Positions 55,025 through 64,000 of a stretch of DNA of 64,000 bases are shown here, piece after piece. The stretch is from contig NZ_CP046176.1 in NCBI RefSeq assembly GCF_013009555.1, positions 1,395,501-1,459,500 of the forward strand. Direction: 5' to 3'. This DNA comes from Phocaeicola dorei (lineage in GTDB: Bacteria > Bacteroidota > Bacteroidia > Bacteroidales > Bacteroidaceae). Position 1 is the stretch's first letter. Each line of letters begins with the position of its first letter. The notes beneath the pieces were generated by a model. It did no database searches, was not told the DNA's origin, and worked only from the letters and a program-made list of their open reading frames with translations. Both the position numbers and the translations under genes were made by a program.

Positions 55025-56581
55025 ATGGGAAAGAACGCAGCGTATGCCGCACAATATGCGGAGGAAGCCAAAGAACAGATGCGGATGTATGGGATTCCTG
55101 CCTCCGTCATCTTGGCGCAAGCCATACTGGAGAGCAGCAACGGACAGAGCCAACTGTCGCGCGAATGCAACAACCACTTTGGCATCAAGGCTACGGCATC
55201 GTGGTTGAAGAATGGCGGAGAGTATGGAGTCTATACGGATGATAGGCCCAACGAGAAATTCTGTAAGTACAAAAGCGTGGGTGACAGTTATGAGCATCAC
55301 TCGCAGTTCCTGAAGCAGAACAAGCGTTATGCGCAGTGCTTCACGCTGTCGCCTGACGACTACAAGGGATGGACGAAGGGCATTGAGCGTGCCGGCTATG
55401 CCACGGGCGGCGGTTATGCTGCAAGTCTGCAGCGCATCATTGAAGCCAACGGACTGGACAAGTATGACAGTGAGGTGATGGCTGAGATGCGGGCAGAAGG
55501 TCGGTCGTTCGGGGTGGAGAATAATCCTCGTAGAGAAATGCCTGCTGCCCATGTACCGCAGTCTGCCGGGTATTCCTTTCCTGTGGAGCGAGAGGAGTTT
55601 CTCTTCATCACCTCGCCTTTCGGCAATCGCCAGGATCCGATGGATGCCACCAAGCAGCAGATGCACAAGGGCATTGACATCAAGACGAACCATGAGGCGG
55701 TGTTGGCCACGGAGAACGGCGGCAAGGTGGTGGCGGTGAACCATAATGCGAACACGGCAGGAGGGAAATCCGTCACCGTGGAATACAGCCGTGAGGATGG
55801 CAGCAAGGTGCAATGCTCCTACCTGCATCTGTCTGACATAGCAGTAAAGGTAGGTGACGTGGTTAATGCCAGTCAGAAGTTGGGGGTGTCGGGAAATACC
55901 GGCACCAGAACCACTGGCGAGCATCTGCATTTCGGAGTGAAGAGTGTATCGGCTGACGGCTCAAAAAGGGATATGGATCCAGCCGCTTATCTGGCAGAAA
56001 TCGGACAGAAAGGCAACATCAAGCTACAGGCCCTGCATAACGGCAATGACCTGTTGGCAAAATACAAGAGCAATGCGCCACAGGAGCAGAAGGTTTCGTC
56101 GGAGGACTGGATGAAGAAAATCCTTTCCTCGGAGGACAGCGGCGTGGGCATTTCGGGAACGAATGACCCTATACTCGACATGGCGATGACCACCTTCATG
56201 TCGCTGATGATGTTGGCAGCGCAGATTGACAGCAATGATGAGGAACGACAAAAAGGACTTATCTCTGCCATGGCAGCCAACCGGCTCGTAGATTTGACCT
56301 CGCTTGTTCCAGGCATGAGGCAATGCACCATTACTGTGGGTGAGAACGGCAAGACTGTGCTTCATGCAGAGAGCGGTACGGTGAAGATTGACCGTGAACT
56401 GACCTCCTCGGAGATGAACCGCCTGTCGCTCATTTTGGGCAATGCCAATCTGTCGGAAGAAAGCAAACGGACGAAGATTGCGGGAATGGTGACAGGCATC
56501 GTGGCGACACAGCAGGCTTCGCAGAACTTCGAGCAAGGGATGGAGGCTGAGAGTCAACAACAAAATCTGCAAAGGAAATGA
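55025..56581 (+). CDS. Bifunctional cell-wall hydrolase: GH73 glucosaminidase plus M23 peptidase
   Basis: A 518-aa protein. Residues about 5-150 form a glucosaminidase/FlgJ-type domain (ASVILAQAILESSNGQSQLS with the catalytic Glu; NNHFGIKA; KYKSVGDSYEHHSQFL). Residues about 190-325 are an intact M23 domain (HKGIDIKTNHE; CSYLHLSD; TTGEHLHFGV). A helical C-terminal region follows. No signal peptide is seen, so it probably leaves through the type IV system, like VirB1-type enzymes. It overlaps the next gene by 4 bp. Confidence 0.9.
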   Translation: MGKNAAYAAQYAEEAKEQMRMYGIPASVILAQAILESSNGQSQLSRECNNHFGIKATASWLKNGGEYGVYTDDRPNEKFCKYKSVGDSYEHHSQFLKQNKRYAQCFTLSPDDYKGWTKGIERAGYATGGGYAASLQRIIEANGLDKYDSEVMAEMRAEGRSFGVENNPRREMPAAHVPQSAGYSFPVEREEFLFITSPFGNRQDPMDATKQQMHKGIDIKTNHEAVLATENGGKVVAVNHNANTAGGKSVTVEYSREDGSKVQCSYLHLSDIAVKVGDVVNASQKLGVSGNTGTRTTGEHLHFGVKSVSADGSKRDMDPAAYLAEIGQKGNIKLQALHNGNDLLAKYKSNAPQEQKVSSEDWMKKILSSEDSGVGISGTNDPILDMAMTTFMSLMMLAAQIDSNDEERQKGLISAMAANRLVDLTSLVPGMRQCTITVGENGKTVLHAESGTVKIDRELTSSEMNRLSLILGNANLSEESKRTKIAGMVTGIVATQQASQNFEQGMEAESQQQNLQRK

Positions 56582-56760
56582 AAAGGATAGCAAGTCATCT
56601 GTGTACATTGCTGGTGGGTATGGTAGCTGTGGCAGGACACTTCATGCTTACCCAATGGCTTTTCGGTCAGACCGTGGCCATCATCTATCTCGGCTTCCAA
56701 CTTATCATAGCAGCGTGGATAGTCTATGAACTGATACGTGCGCTAGTATATGATGATTGA
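56578..56760 (+). CDS. Small two-helix membrane protein
   Basis: A 60-aa protein with two transmembrane helices (about 6-25 and 30-50), ending WIVYELIRALVYDD. It overlaps the hydrolase stop by 4 bp. It is a homolog of the 62-aa protein at 39968-40156, which also overlaps the gene before it. Function unknown. Confidence 0.62.
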   Translation: MKRIASHLCTLLVGMVAVAGHFMLTQWLFGQTVAIIYLGFQLIIAAWIVYELIRALVYDD

Positions 56761-56832
56761 AAAGAGATTATTGTCATTGCTAAGACATTTCACTTGGACG
56801 ATGGATATGTATAATTCAAATAGTATCGAGCA

Positions 56833-57438
56833 ATGATCAAATGTAATGTAACAGTGTGCGGAACGGTCAGCAAGGCTGCGACCTGCCGCACGAACAAGGA
56901 GGGCAAGGCATTCGTGAGCTTTGCCATGAACGTAGTCATTCCAGCGAAGAGCGGGATTAACAAGACCATCGAGGTGTCGGTCATCAAAGATGGGACACTG
57001 ACGGAGGTGGGCAGCTGCAACATCGGCGAACGCATTGAGGTAGCCGGTGTATTGGTACCAAGAAAATGGGGCGATGTCCTTTATTTCAACCTGTCGGCAA
57101 GCAGCATCAGCCACCAGCCTGACGAGGCAGAGGACTGCATCAAGGGCGTGATGGAGTTCCGCGGCAAGGTGGGCAAGAGCATTGAGGACAAGACGGACAA
57201 GAATGGTGTGCCGTACTGCCAGTTCTCCGCTTTCAGCGCAGAGAAAGTACAGGACGGATTTGAATACATCTGGGTAAGTTTCTTCCTATTCGATGGCAAA
57301 TGCGAGGCATGGCTGCAACCAGGCGTGAAAGCGAACATCAAAGGGGCATTGTCTGTCAGTGTCTTCAATGACAAACTGGACTTCTCCTGCCGAGTGTCTG
57401 AAATGAGCGAATATGTTCCGCAGCCCTATAATGGTTAA
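56833..57438 (+). CDS. SSB-like protein with two OB folds
   Basis: A 201-aa protein with an SSB-type beginning (CNVTVCGTVSKAATCRTNKE, then FVSFAMNVVIP). A second similar half starts near residue 98 (VMEFRGKVGKSIEDKTDKNG; YCQFSAFSAEKV), so it seems to be a tandem OB-fold protein that binds single-stranded DNA. It directly precedes ardC, a common pairing for protecting the incoming strand. It lacks the acidic tail tip of housekeeping SSB. Confidence 0.75.
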   Translation: MIKCNVTVCGTVSKAATCRTNKEGKAFVSFAMNVVIPAKSGINKTIEVSVIKDGTLTEVGSCNIGERIEVAGVLVPRKWGDVLYFNLSASSISHQPDEAEDCIKGVMEFRGKVGKSIEDKTDKNGVPYCQFSAFSAEKVQDGFEYIWVSFFLFDGKCEAWLQPGVKANIKGALSVSVFNDKLDFSCRVSEMSEYVPQPYNG

Positions 57439-57444
57439 TTGACT

Positions 57445-59367
57445 ATGGGAAAGCCTTATGCTAAGGAAGGTCCGAGTGCCGAAGACAAGGCACTCGACCT
57501 GTTTGCCGATATGATGATTGAGCGTATTCAGTCGCTGTCGGGCAAAGACGGATGGAAAAAGCCCTGGTTTACTGAAGGTGCGTTGCAATGGCCGAAAAAC
57601 CTGAACGGACGAGAATATAATGGCATGAACGCTATGATGTTGCTCCTGCATTGCGAGAAGGAGGGTTACAAGATTCCTCGCTTCTGTACCTTCGACCGCA
57701 TACAGCAGTTTAACAAAACTGGCAAGAAAGACGAGGAACAGAAGCCCCGTGTGTCAGTACTGAAAGGTGAGCATTCTTTCCCCGTGATGCTCACCACGTT
57801 TACGGTGGTCAATAAGGAAACAAAGGAACACATCAAGTGGGAGGACTACAAACTGCTCTCTCAGGAAGAGCGCGAAAAGTACAATGTATATCCAAAGCTT
57901 CAGACTTACCATGTCTTCAATGTGGCGCAGACCAACCTGAAGGAGGTCAGACCAGAGTTTTGGGAGAAACTGGAACAGGAATACTCGATGCCCAAGGTAG
58001 AGAAGGACGAGCAGTTTGCCTTTGAACCCGTGGATAGGATGATAGCGGACAACCGTTGGATATGTCCCATCAAACCGATGTTCGGTGATTCCGCCTATTT
58101 CTCCATCAGCAAGAATGAGATTGTGATGCCTGAGAAAAGGCAGTTCAAGGATGGGGAGTCTTTCTACTCGAACCTTTTCCACGAGATGGGACACTCCACG
58201 GGTGCGGAGGGACAGTTAGACCGCATCAAGCCCGCTACCTTCGGCTCGGCAGAGTATGCACGCGAGGAACTGGTGGCAGAACTGACGGCTGCGCTGACCG
58301 CTCAGCGGTATGGCATGACAAAGCATCTGAAAGGAGATTCGGCTGCCTATTTGAAGTCTTGGCTGGATTCGCTGAAGGAGTCGCCGCAGTTCATCAAGAC
58401 CACGCTACTCGATGTGAAAAAAGCTACCTCAATGCTCACGCAGCATATCGACAAGATTGCTATGGAGATAGACCAGGAGAAAAAGGCTGAGCAGGAAAAC
58501 GGGCAAGGGAAAAGTTATCTATCCATAGATGACGGCGACCATGCAGTCTTGGCATATAATGGTTCTGCTGTATATATCCAGCATCATGAGAAGGAGGACT
58601 CTGTAAAGATTGCTGTGCCGACGAGTAACGGTCTGGAAGTGAAACTCTCTGTTCCTTACGACCACGGCAAAGACCTTGACACCAATTATCAGGAGGCTTT
58701 TGCCCAGTACAAAAGCCTGACAGAGCCTTCACAATCGAAAGAAAACGTCTATTATGCCTCCATCGCCTATCTCCAATCAACGGATGACACATCGGAACTG
58801 GATAAGCTAAAGGAGAAAGGTGACTATCAAGGACTGCTGACGCTTGCCAAGGAATACTATGACGGGAACGGCATGGACGAGGAGCAGACCTACAGGAAGC
58901 CGTGCCAGAACAGAGGCGATGACCTGCTAATAGAGGACAAGGACTTTGCAGTGGTCTATAACGGGAGTGTCGGCGGTACGTATGAGGTGTTCCTGAAGCA
59001 TACGGAGCAAGAAGTGCGTGACCATATCACTCGCTATGGCATAGGACGTGCCAGTGAGGACGTGAAGGCTGTGGCGAGGGAGATGACCGCCGAAGAGTTT
59101 TCGGAATTGGCGCAGCGAAAAATGCCGATATTCCAAATGCCGAATGGTGGTTTGCTGAACCTGCAATATAACAAGGATAAGGATAGCCTGGATGTGGGGA
59201 CTGTGACCAATGCAGGACTCTCTGTGAAGCATACCTTCCCTTTCAGCCACAACCATTCTATGGACGCAAACATCAGCTCTGCGTATGAGCAACTGCTTGA
59301 CATGGAGGAGTACCAGAAGGAAGAGGTACAAGAGGAGCACGTTGCCAAGTCCGCTTTCCGAAGATGA
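57445..59367 (+). CDS. ardC: ArdC-type antirestriction protein (ssDNA-binding plus zincin)
   Basis: A 640-aa protein. The N-terminal ArdC ssDNA-binding domain (about 15-130: WKKPWFTEGALQWPKNLNGR; YNGMNAMMLLL) is followed by a metalloprotease-like domain with HEXXH in YSNLFHEMGHSTG (about residues 246-250) and the downstream Glu in REELVAELTAALTA. The C-terminal 280 residues form two DUF-type repeats (LSIDDGDHAVLAYNGSAVYI; LIEDKDFAVVYNGSVGGTYE). ArdC protects transferred single strands from restriction. ATG at 57445 is preferred over the TTG two codons upstream. Confidence 0.88.
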   Translation: MGKPYAKEGPSAEDKALDLFADMMIERIQSLSGKDGWKKPWFTEGALQWPKNLNGREYNGMNAMMLLLHCEKEGYKIPRFCTFDRIQQFNKTGKKDEEQKPRVSVLKGEHSFPVMLTTFTVVNKETKEHIKWEDYKLLSQEEREKYNVYPKLQTYHVFNVAQTNLKEVRPEFWEKLEQEYSMPKVEKDEQFAFEPVDRMIADNRWICPIKPMFGDSAYFSISKNEIVMPEKRQFKDGESFYSNLFHEMGHSTGAEGQLDRIKPATFGSAEYAREELVAELTAALTAQRYGMTKHLKGDSAAYLKSWLDSLKESPQFIKTTLLDVKKATSMLTQHIDKIAMEIDQEKKAEQENGQGKSYLSIDDGDHAVLAYNGSAVYIQHHEKEDSVKIAVPTSNGLEVKLSVPYDHGKDLDTNYQEAFAQYKSLTEPSQSKENVYYASIAYLQSTDDTSELDKLKEKGDYQGLLTLAKEYYDGNGMDEEQTYRKPCQNRGDDLLIEDKDFAVVYNGSVGGTYEVFLKHTEQEVRDHITRYGIGRASEDVKAVAREMTAEEFSELAQRKMPIFQMPNGGLLNLQYNKDKDSLDVGTVTNAGLSVKHTFPFSHNHSMDANISSAYEQLLDMEEYQKEEVQEEHVAKSAFRR

Positions 59368-59425
59368 GAGTAGTATCGTAGTATATACTAATCGTAGGCT
59401 TTACTACTCATAGTAGGTACTAACA
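59366..59425. repeat. AGTA-rich short repeats after ardC
   Basis: AGTAGTATCGTAGTATATACT and related units in both orientations, resembling the block at 3139-3250. A hairpin GCCGCAAGG...CCTGCGGC (about 59433-59458) follows and probably ends both converging transcripts. Confidence 0.45.
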
Positions 59426-59473
59426 ATAGTCAGCCGCAAGGAGTAATGTCCCTGCGGCTGATTTAATTTGGGG

Positions 59474-59839
59474 TCATTCCATATTATGAAGGAATGCTTG
59501 TAAATCCTCGTCTGGAATGCTCTTCAGTTTCACCGGCTTGAAGCCGTCCAACTGCTCCACTTGAAATATCTCGTCCACTCCATATTTGGAGCCATCCACC
59601 TTTACGCTCTCCATTTCATTGACGGAGGTATAGCCATACTCCGTTTCATGCAGACCGCATACGATGGTGAACAACGTGGTGTCGTTACCTTCCGGCTGTC
59701 CTTCAAGTACGAACCAACGGACGTGTCCGATGAAGAATATTGCCACACAAACGGCATCCTTGCCTTTGCCGTCCTGTGAATACAGAGGATAGGATTTCAG
59801 TATCTCCTCCAATACGGGTGTAATCAATCTGCTTGCCAT
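59474..59839 (-). CDS. DUF2958-family protein
   Basis: A 121-aa protein matching the DUF2958 family of plasmids and conjugative elements (LITPVLEEILKSYPLYSQDG; FFIGHVRWFVLEGQPEGNDT; LFTIVCGLHETEYGYTSVNE). Some members are joined to primases or ArdC-like proteins. Its role is unknown. ATG 59839 is preferred over the upstream TTG. The upstream gene (59842) ends within 3 bp, so the two form an operon. Confidence 0.82.
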   Translation of the reverse strand: MASRLITPVLEEILKSYPLYSQDGKGKDAVCVAIFFIGHVRWFVLEGQPEGNDTTLFTIVCGLHETEYGYTSVNEMESVKVDGSKYGVDEIFQVEQLDGFKPVKLKSIPDEDLQAFLHNME

Positions 59840-59841
59840 AG

Positions 59842-60135
59842 TCAATCGTTGTTAAGTGTTCTGTAATACATTCTGTTCTCTACAAGGTGTTCGATGGCCT
59901 CTGCTGCCAATCGGCACACCCACTCGTCACGCTGGTCATAACGACCTTTTTGATAGTCGTTGGCAAGGCGTTCCAAGAAGGCAAACACCACCTTGCCCTT
60001 TTCGTTGATAAGATAGCGATGGTCATCTGCAAGGGCATTGCCTACCTTGGCGGCTGACCCCATCTGACCGTTTACGAACCGTGAGAAGCACTCGACAAAT
60101 GCCTGCTCGTTTTCTGATAATCTGTGTAATTCCAT
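59842..60135 (-). CDS. Small hypothetical protein
   Basis: A 97-aa acidic helical protein (LSENEQAFVECFSRFVNGQM; EKGKVVFAFLERLANDYQKG). It is encoded directly upstream of the DUF2958 gene on the minus strand. Similar small proteins accompany DUF2958 genes in Bacteroidetes elements. No function can be given. Confidence 0.62.
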   Translation of the reverse strand: MELHRLSENEQAFVECFSRFVNGQMGSAAKVGNALADDHRYLINEKGKVVFAFLERLANDYQKGRYDQRDEWVCRLAAEAIEHLVENRMYYRTLNND

Positions 60136-60529
60136 ACGCAAAGAAATTATTTGTTCAACTTGTTTTTCTTCCCTCCTTTTGAAGCCTTTCGGCTCCTCTT
60201 GTCGGGAACTGATTTTTCGTGCATCAAAAGACTGCGGAATGAGGGCGATAAGGCAAGAAAACAGACGGAGGAGTTAATGAAATACCCAAATCTTTGATTT
60301 GCGGAAAGCTGTCGTTCAGTCCTCTGCCTGTTAGCATGGCGGTACTTGACCATTCGCCCGGGCAGTAACTTTGCAAAGAAAAATGGGCATCGGCAAGTGG
60401 AATAGACACTACAAAACAGGAAAATCATTGATTTTTAGTGCATTTTTCTTTATTTCTTTCTTTGATTTAGGATAAAATATATAACTTTGCCTCCGAAAAA
60501 GTGTCACAAGTGACAGTTTTTCGTAAAAT
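60136..60529. other. Divergent intergenic region with promoter
   Basis: About 390 bp without a convincing gene. It holds a TAACTTTG -7 box at 60482-60489 for the plus-strand ATPase, with TTTG at 60461-60464 (17 bp apart, slightly short), and must also hold the promoter of the minus-strand pair. Confidence 0.45.
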
Positions 60530-61792
60530 ATGATAGTAAACAGATATAGATACATAGAACAGTTGAGCCGTTCAAAGAACAACGGGCTCATAAAGATAAT
60601 CACAGGATTGCGACGTTCAGGCAAGTCGTTCCTTCTGAAGAAACTCTTTCATCAGCATCTATTGGATGAGGGCGTGAGAGAAGACCATATTCTCGTCATC
60701 GACATGGAGAGTAGGAAGAACAGAGAGTTCAAGAACCCGGACTACCTGTTGGACTGGGTGGAAAAGATGATGATTGACTATGAGACTTATTATATCATCA
60801 TCGACGAGGTGCAGGAGGTGGAAGACTTTGTAGAGGTGCTCTCTTCCTTGTCAGTTACCGAAGGGGCGGATGTGTATGTCACAGGCTCCAACTCGCGTTT
60901 CCTGTCCTCTGACCTGGTGACGGAATTCCGAGGCAGAGGTGACGAGATACATGTGTGGCCACTATCCTTCAAGGAGTTCATGACGGTGTATGATGGTTCG
61001 AAAGAAGACGGTTGGGCTGAATACAGACTGTACGGAGGTTTGCCGCAACTACTTACACAGGTTGGGGATGAGAAGAAGGCTGATTTCCTGCGTCGCCTTT
61101 ATCGCACGGTATATCTACGTGACATCTACGAGCGGAACAACATAGAACTGAGACCTGAATTTGAAGAATTGTCGAAGACCGTAGCATCCAGTATAGGAGC
61201 ACCTGTCAATGCACTGAATATAGCCAATACGTTCAAGTCCGTAAGCAATGTGCAGAGCATAACCGACAAGACAGTGTCGGCTTATCTGGAATATATGCAG
61301 GATGCTTTCCTTATCGAAAAATCCGAAAGGTTCGACATCAAAGGACGGAAATACATAGGTTCGTTGTCCAAGTATTATTACCAGGACGTAGGTCTGAGGA
61401 ATGCTATTCTGTCGTTCCGTCAGAGCGAGCCGACACATATCATGGAGAACGTCATCTACAATGAGATGCGTATGCGAGGATGGCTCGTGGATGTGGGTAA
61501 CGTCTATCATCGAGTGAGGAATACGGAAGGAAAGCAGCAGAGGGTGACATTGGAAGTGGATTTTGTCTGCAACAAAGGGAGCGAGCGGATCTACATCCAG
61601 TCGGCGTGGCGTATGCCCGATGCAGAAAAGATGGAACAGGAGAAACGGTCGTTGCGTCTTGTAGATGACTCTTTCCGCAAACTGCTGATCGTGGGAGAAC
61701 ATACCAAGCAGTGGAGCGACGAAAACGGCATACAGATAATGAGTATATATGACTTCCTGCTTGACTGGTCAAGTACTGAGAAACACGGATAA
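60530..61792 (+). CDS. AAA ATPase with DUF4143 domain
   Basis: A 420-aa protein. The N-terminal AAA_14 ATPase has Walker A GLRRSGKSFLL (about residues 26-36), Walker B YIIIDEVQEVEDF and sensor GSNSRFLSSDL. The C-terminal DUF4143 domain contains YLRDIYERNNIE, YLEYMQDAFLIEKSERFDIK and the nuclease-like strand VTLEVDFVCNKG. Such ATPases are frequent in Bacteroidota genomes and mobile elements. Their function is unclear, with defence or regulation proposed. It has its own promoter and is a likely cargo gene. Confidence 0.88.
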   Translation: MIVNRYRYIEQLSRSKNNGLIKIITGLRRSGKSFLLKKLFHQHLLDEGVREDHILVIDMESRKNREFKNPDYLLDWVEKMMIDYETYYIIIDEVQEVEDFVEVLSSLSVTEGADVYVTGSNSRFLSSDLVTEFRGRGDEIHVWPLSFKEFMTVYDGSKEDGWAEYRLYGGLPQLLTQVGDEKKADFLRRLYRTVYLRDIYERNNIELRPEFEELSKTVASSIGAPVNALNIANTFKSVSNVQSITDKTVSAYLEYMQDAFLIEKSERFDIKGRKYIGSLSKYYYQDVGLRNAILSFRQSEPTHIMENVIYNEMRMRGWLVDVGNVYHRVRNTEGKQQRVTLEVDFVCNKGSERIYIQSAWRMPDAEKMEQEKRSLRLVDDSFRKLLIVGEHTKQWSDENGIQIMSIYDFLLDWSSTEKHG

Positions 61793-61932
61793 AAAAAAGA
61801 TATGCGCATAGAATATGCGTTAATACATATATGATTAAGGGAGGGCCTATCCATCACGGACAAGCCCTCCCTTTCTAAAATTTATCAATGAAAAAAAAGT
61901 TTTAGTGCTCTTGTTCGGAGCTGTATGTCTGG

Positions 61933-63339
61933 CTATAGATACAGCAGGATTCTGGTATGGCGGTTCGCCTCATTGGGCGAGTAATCGTCAATGCCGCCAT
62001 CGAAAATCTGAGAGATGGTGCCATTTTCCATACCACGTTTCATCAGTTCCTCTGCAATGAATCTGGCACGGGAACGGCTGAGGTTATCATTGATGGCTTC
62101 ACTGCCTGTGGCACTGTCGGCAGCGCCGATGACCTTAACTTTCAAGCCATATTTCTTGGCGATGCGTGCTACTTCGTCGAGATTGACGAGCTGTGACCTG
62201 TTGAGCAACCTGTCAGTGCCAAGTTCAAAGAAGAAATAGATGGGCGCACCTATGCAAGCCTTTCCTGAGTGGATGAGCGATAGGTAATCGTCTTCCGGCT
62301 CACCTTCAGCATTGCCATATTCTTCTGTACAAGAGGCGGACTCCATGACCTTTGTCTTTTGACCATTACCATACTTGTCTCTCATTCTTGCACGCAGCGA
62401 GTTGAGACCGCTGTAGTCGTTTCGAGGATAGCCATTTGTGACGGAAGAAGCGGCATCGTCAGAAAAGAGGTGGCCGTACTTGTCCAGAAGTCCCTCGATG
62501 GCAAGAATCTTGCGCAGCTGCTCCAGAGTCTGACAATCTCGATCGTGCTGGGCGTGATAGCGGCTGTTGCTGTCAGAAAGGGATGAGGCGTATGCCGAAA
62601 GCCATTCGTTCTGTGCGATGTACGGGCGAGCGTCTATCACTCGCTTCCAGCCAGTCTTGCCGATGCGGACAGAGAGGCCGAGGGATGCGGACAGCAGATG
62701 GTCGCCAAGGCGGTGTGCCTTGCCATAGCCGTCAAAATCCTGCATGGTGGTCATGTTGCCTATCTCTGCCGTAACAGCAATGCGTGGGGAGAGATGATAC
62801 TGCCCCTGTATGCCGTAGGAAATGGCAAAGGGCTTGTGGGCATTCACCTTGTTGTGCAGCATACCCACGCCCACGTATGGAATGACACTCCATCTGGCAA
62901 GAGTGTGTACATCGTCCTTGTAGAGGTTGCCGAGGACATTCCACATGAAATCAGCACGCAGGTACTGGTAGTCCTGCGAGGAGTTGTTGCAGTCGTTGAA
63001 CTGCATACCGCCATAGTTCAGACGACCGCCGACGGAAGGTGTGAACCATTTGCCGATCGACACGGAGAATGCCGGTTTCATGCGACCGAATAGGTCGTTG
63101 CATCCGAGCGGTTTGCCGAGGAAGACCGTAGTTCCTCCTGCCGCTTGGACAAACCAGTTGTCCGTCCATGGCGAAGCTACCAATGCCCCTTTCATGTAGG
63201 AAGGTTTAAGCGGACGAAGCATACCGTCTGCCGAAAGTCTGCATACAACGGTGGTGGTGTCCGCCGTGCGGTGATAGTCTTTGGCTTGCGCACCCAATGA
63301 AAGGGCGAAGCCAAGGGATAGAATAAGTATTTTTCTCAT
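61933..63339 (-). CDS. OmpA-family outer membrane protein
   Basis: A 468-aa exported protein. It has a signal peptide (to about GAQAK), an N-terminal outer membrane beta-barrel-like part (GGTTVFLGKPLGCNDLF; WSVIPYVGVGMLH; ISYGIQGQYHLSPRIAVTAE), a linker, and a C-terminal OmpA peptidoglycan-binding domain (FFFELGTDRLLNRSQLVNLD; VIGAADSATGSEAINDNLSR). It may anchor the mating apparatus to the wall. ATG 63339 is preferred over the TTG three codons upstream. Encoded downstream of the coiled-coil gene in one minus-strand operon. Confidence 0.88.
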   Translation of the reverse strand: MRKILILSLGFALSLGAQAKDYHRTADTTTVVCRLSADGMLRPLKPSYMKGALVASPWTDNWFVQAAGGTTVFLGKPLGCNDLFGRMKPAFSVSIGKWFTPSVGGRLNYGGMQFNDCNNSSQDYQYLRADFMWNVLGNLYKDDVHTLARWSVIPYVGVGMLHNKVNAHKPFAISYGIQGQYHLSPRIAVTAEIGNMTTMQDFDGYGKAHRLGDHLLSASLGLSVRIGKTGWKRVIDARPYIAQNEWLSAYASSLSDSNSRYHAQHDRDCQTLEQLRKILAIEGLLDKYGHLFSDDAASSVTNGYPRNDYSGLNSLRARMRDKYGNGQKTKVMESASCTEEYGNAEGEPEDDYLSLIHSGKACIGAPIYFFFELGTDRLLNRSQLVNLDEVARIAKKYGLKVKVIGAADSATGSEAINDNLSRSRARFIAEELMKRGMENGTISQIFDGGIDDYSPNEANRHTRILLYL

Positions 63340-63393
63340 GTTGTTCAATTTAATCTGGTGAATACTATAACAGGTGATACGTGACAGTGCCGC

Positions 63394-64000
63394 TTATCGT
63401 TTCTTCCTTTTGCCGGAAGAGGGGCGCATCATGCGTGCAGCTTTCATCATGCAACGGCGTGCCCAAGCGCGTTCATCCTCGTCATCGTCACGTCCCCATT
63501 TGAGGTCGGACGAACTGCCGCCACCGCCATGACCTTCGGCAAAGGTGGTGGCATCATCGACGTAGCCGAGGAATAGAAGCGTGGCACAGTACATCACCTC
63601 CGTTCCATTCTCCGCAAAGGCCTGAAGCAGGGAACCGTCAAACACGTCCTTGCCCTCATTGGAAAGCCGTGCCACACGTTCGGAGAACTCGCTGACCATG
63701 TTTTCGAGAAGGGCATTTCTGAGAACGGTGTCCGCACCTTGTCGGATAGTATCGGAATATCTGTGTGCCTCCTGCCGCAACTCCTCCGTGCGCTCCTTCA
63801 TGGCGGTCATCTCCTCACGCAGGGCATCGAGCTTGCGGTCAGCCTCTGAGAGCTTCTCCTGCTTGTCGTCCAGTTTCGACTGGATAGCGGACAGTTCCTG
63901 CTCCAGCTCTTGGACTTGCTGACGGAGAGCATCAGGATTGTCGTGACCTGCAAGAATCTGCCGATGCAATTCAGCAAGTGCCGCCTCCTTCTCAGCCTTC
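63394..64000 (-). CDS. Coiled-coil protein, C-terminal part (leaves window)
   Basis: The open frame continues past the right edge, so the ATG at 63969 is internal and the gene is partial. The visible 200 residues form a long coiled coil (QQVQELEQELSAIQSKLDDK; EEMTAMKERTEELRQEAHRY), then a helical segment and a glycine/serine stretch (GHGGGGSSSDLKWGRDDDED) with a basic end (SSGKRKKR). This resembles C-termini of mobilisation (MobV-type) relaxases, but without the catalytic part it cannot be assigned. Confidence 0.6.
   Translation of the reverse strand, partial: KAEKEAALAELHRQILAGHDNPDALRQQVQELEQELSAIQSKLDDKQEKLSEADRKLDALREEMTAMKERTEELRQEAHRYSDTIRQGADTVLRNALLENMVSEFSERVARLSNEGKDVFDGSLLQAFAENGTEVMYCATLLFLGYVDDATTFAEGHGGGGSSSDLKWGRDDDEDERAWARRCMMKAARMMRPSSGKRKKR

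Noticed and set aside
60147..60428. A 93-codon minus-strand ORF in the intergenic gap
   Set aside because: The N-terminal two thirds do not look protein-like and it overlaps a likely promoter region. Only the last 25 lysine-rich codons might be a small peptide, which is too weak to call.

Overview
The window looks like part of a Bacteroidota (Bacteroides, Parabacteroides or Prevotella) integrative conjugative element that has collected many secondary insertions. Three things point there: Bacteroidetes-type tra genes in their usual order (virB4/traG, traJ, traK, traM, traN, traO, then a VirD4-type coupling protein), TAnnTTTG promoter boxes, and a UpxY-type capsule antiterminator. No host chromosome, tRNA, rRNA, CRISPR array or element end is visible.

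Layout. 1-3040: the virB4-like ATPase gene, interrupted by a complete 2.49-kb group II intron. 3261-15494: the transfer (type IV secretion) operon, which carries two unexpected passengers, a phage-type antirepressor pair and a fimbrillin-like lipoprotein. 15575-18315: coupling protein and a secreted lysozyme. 18404-21450: a tyrosine recombinase, an invertible promoter read here in the OFF orientation, upxY, and the 5' part of a WecA/MraY-type sugar-phosphate transferase. 21450-27626: a GNAT gene fused in frame to the truncated transferase, followed by a complete RND tripartite efflux pump. 28070-39971: a glmS fragment split by an 11.1-kb IS1380-flanked composite transposon. That transposon carries macrolide efflux (mef), a nucleotidyltransferase, a streptogramin acetyltransferase (vat), an IS-disrupted erm(G), a methyltransferase and an HD hydrolase. 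40391-42081: an ImmA/IrrE metalloprotease-PIN pair. 42244-42873: an M23 peptidase on the minus strand. 43094-59367: a long second operon of transfer accessory genes, with DUF4099/DUF3945 proteins, a toprim primase, secreted helical proteins, cell-wall hydrolases, an ArdC-related protein with a C-terminal MutS domain I, an SSB-like protein and ArdC. 59474-64000: two small minus-strand genes, an AAA/DUF4143 ATPase, an OmpA-family protein, and a coiled-coil protein that leaves the window.

How it fits together. The two plus-strand operons probably build the mating channel, remodel peptidoglycan, and protect incoming DNA (ArdC, SSB, primase). Between them lies the accessory cargo. A phase-variable polysaccharide-type module (recombinase, invertible promoter, UpxY, WecA, GlmS) seems to have been the earlier occupant, later eroded by the efflux cassette and the composite transposon. 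The resistance genes are AT-rich and of Firmicutes type, which suggests transfer from Gram-positive bacteria.

The strongest reconstructions are exact. Removing the intron restores the virB4 frame. Removing 900 bp plus a TAA duplication restores a 735-nt erm(G). Removing the composite transposon plus a TATAT duplication restores the glmS reading frame.
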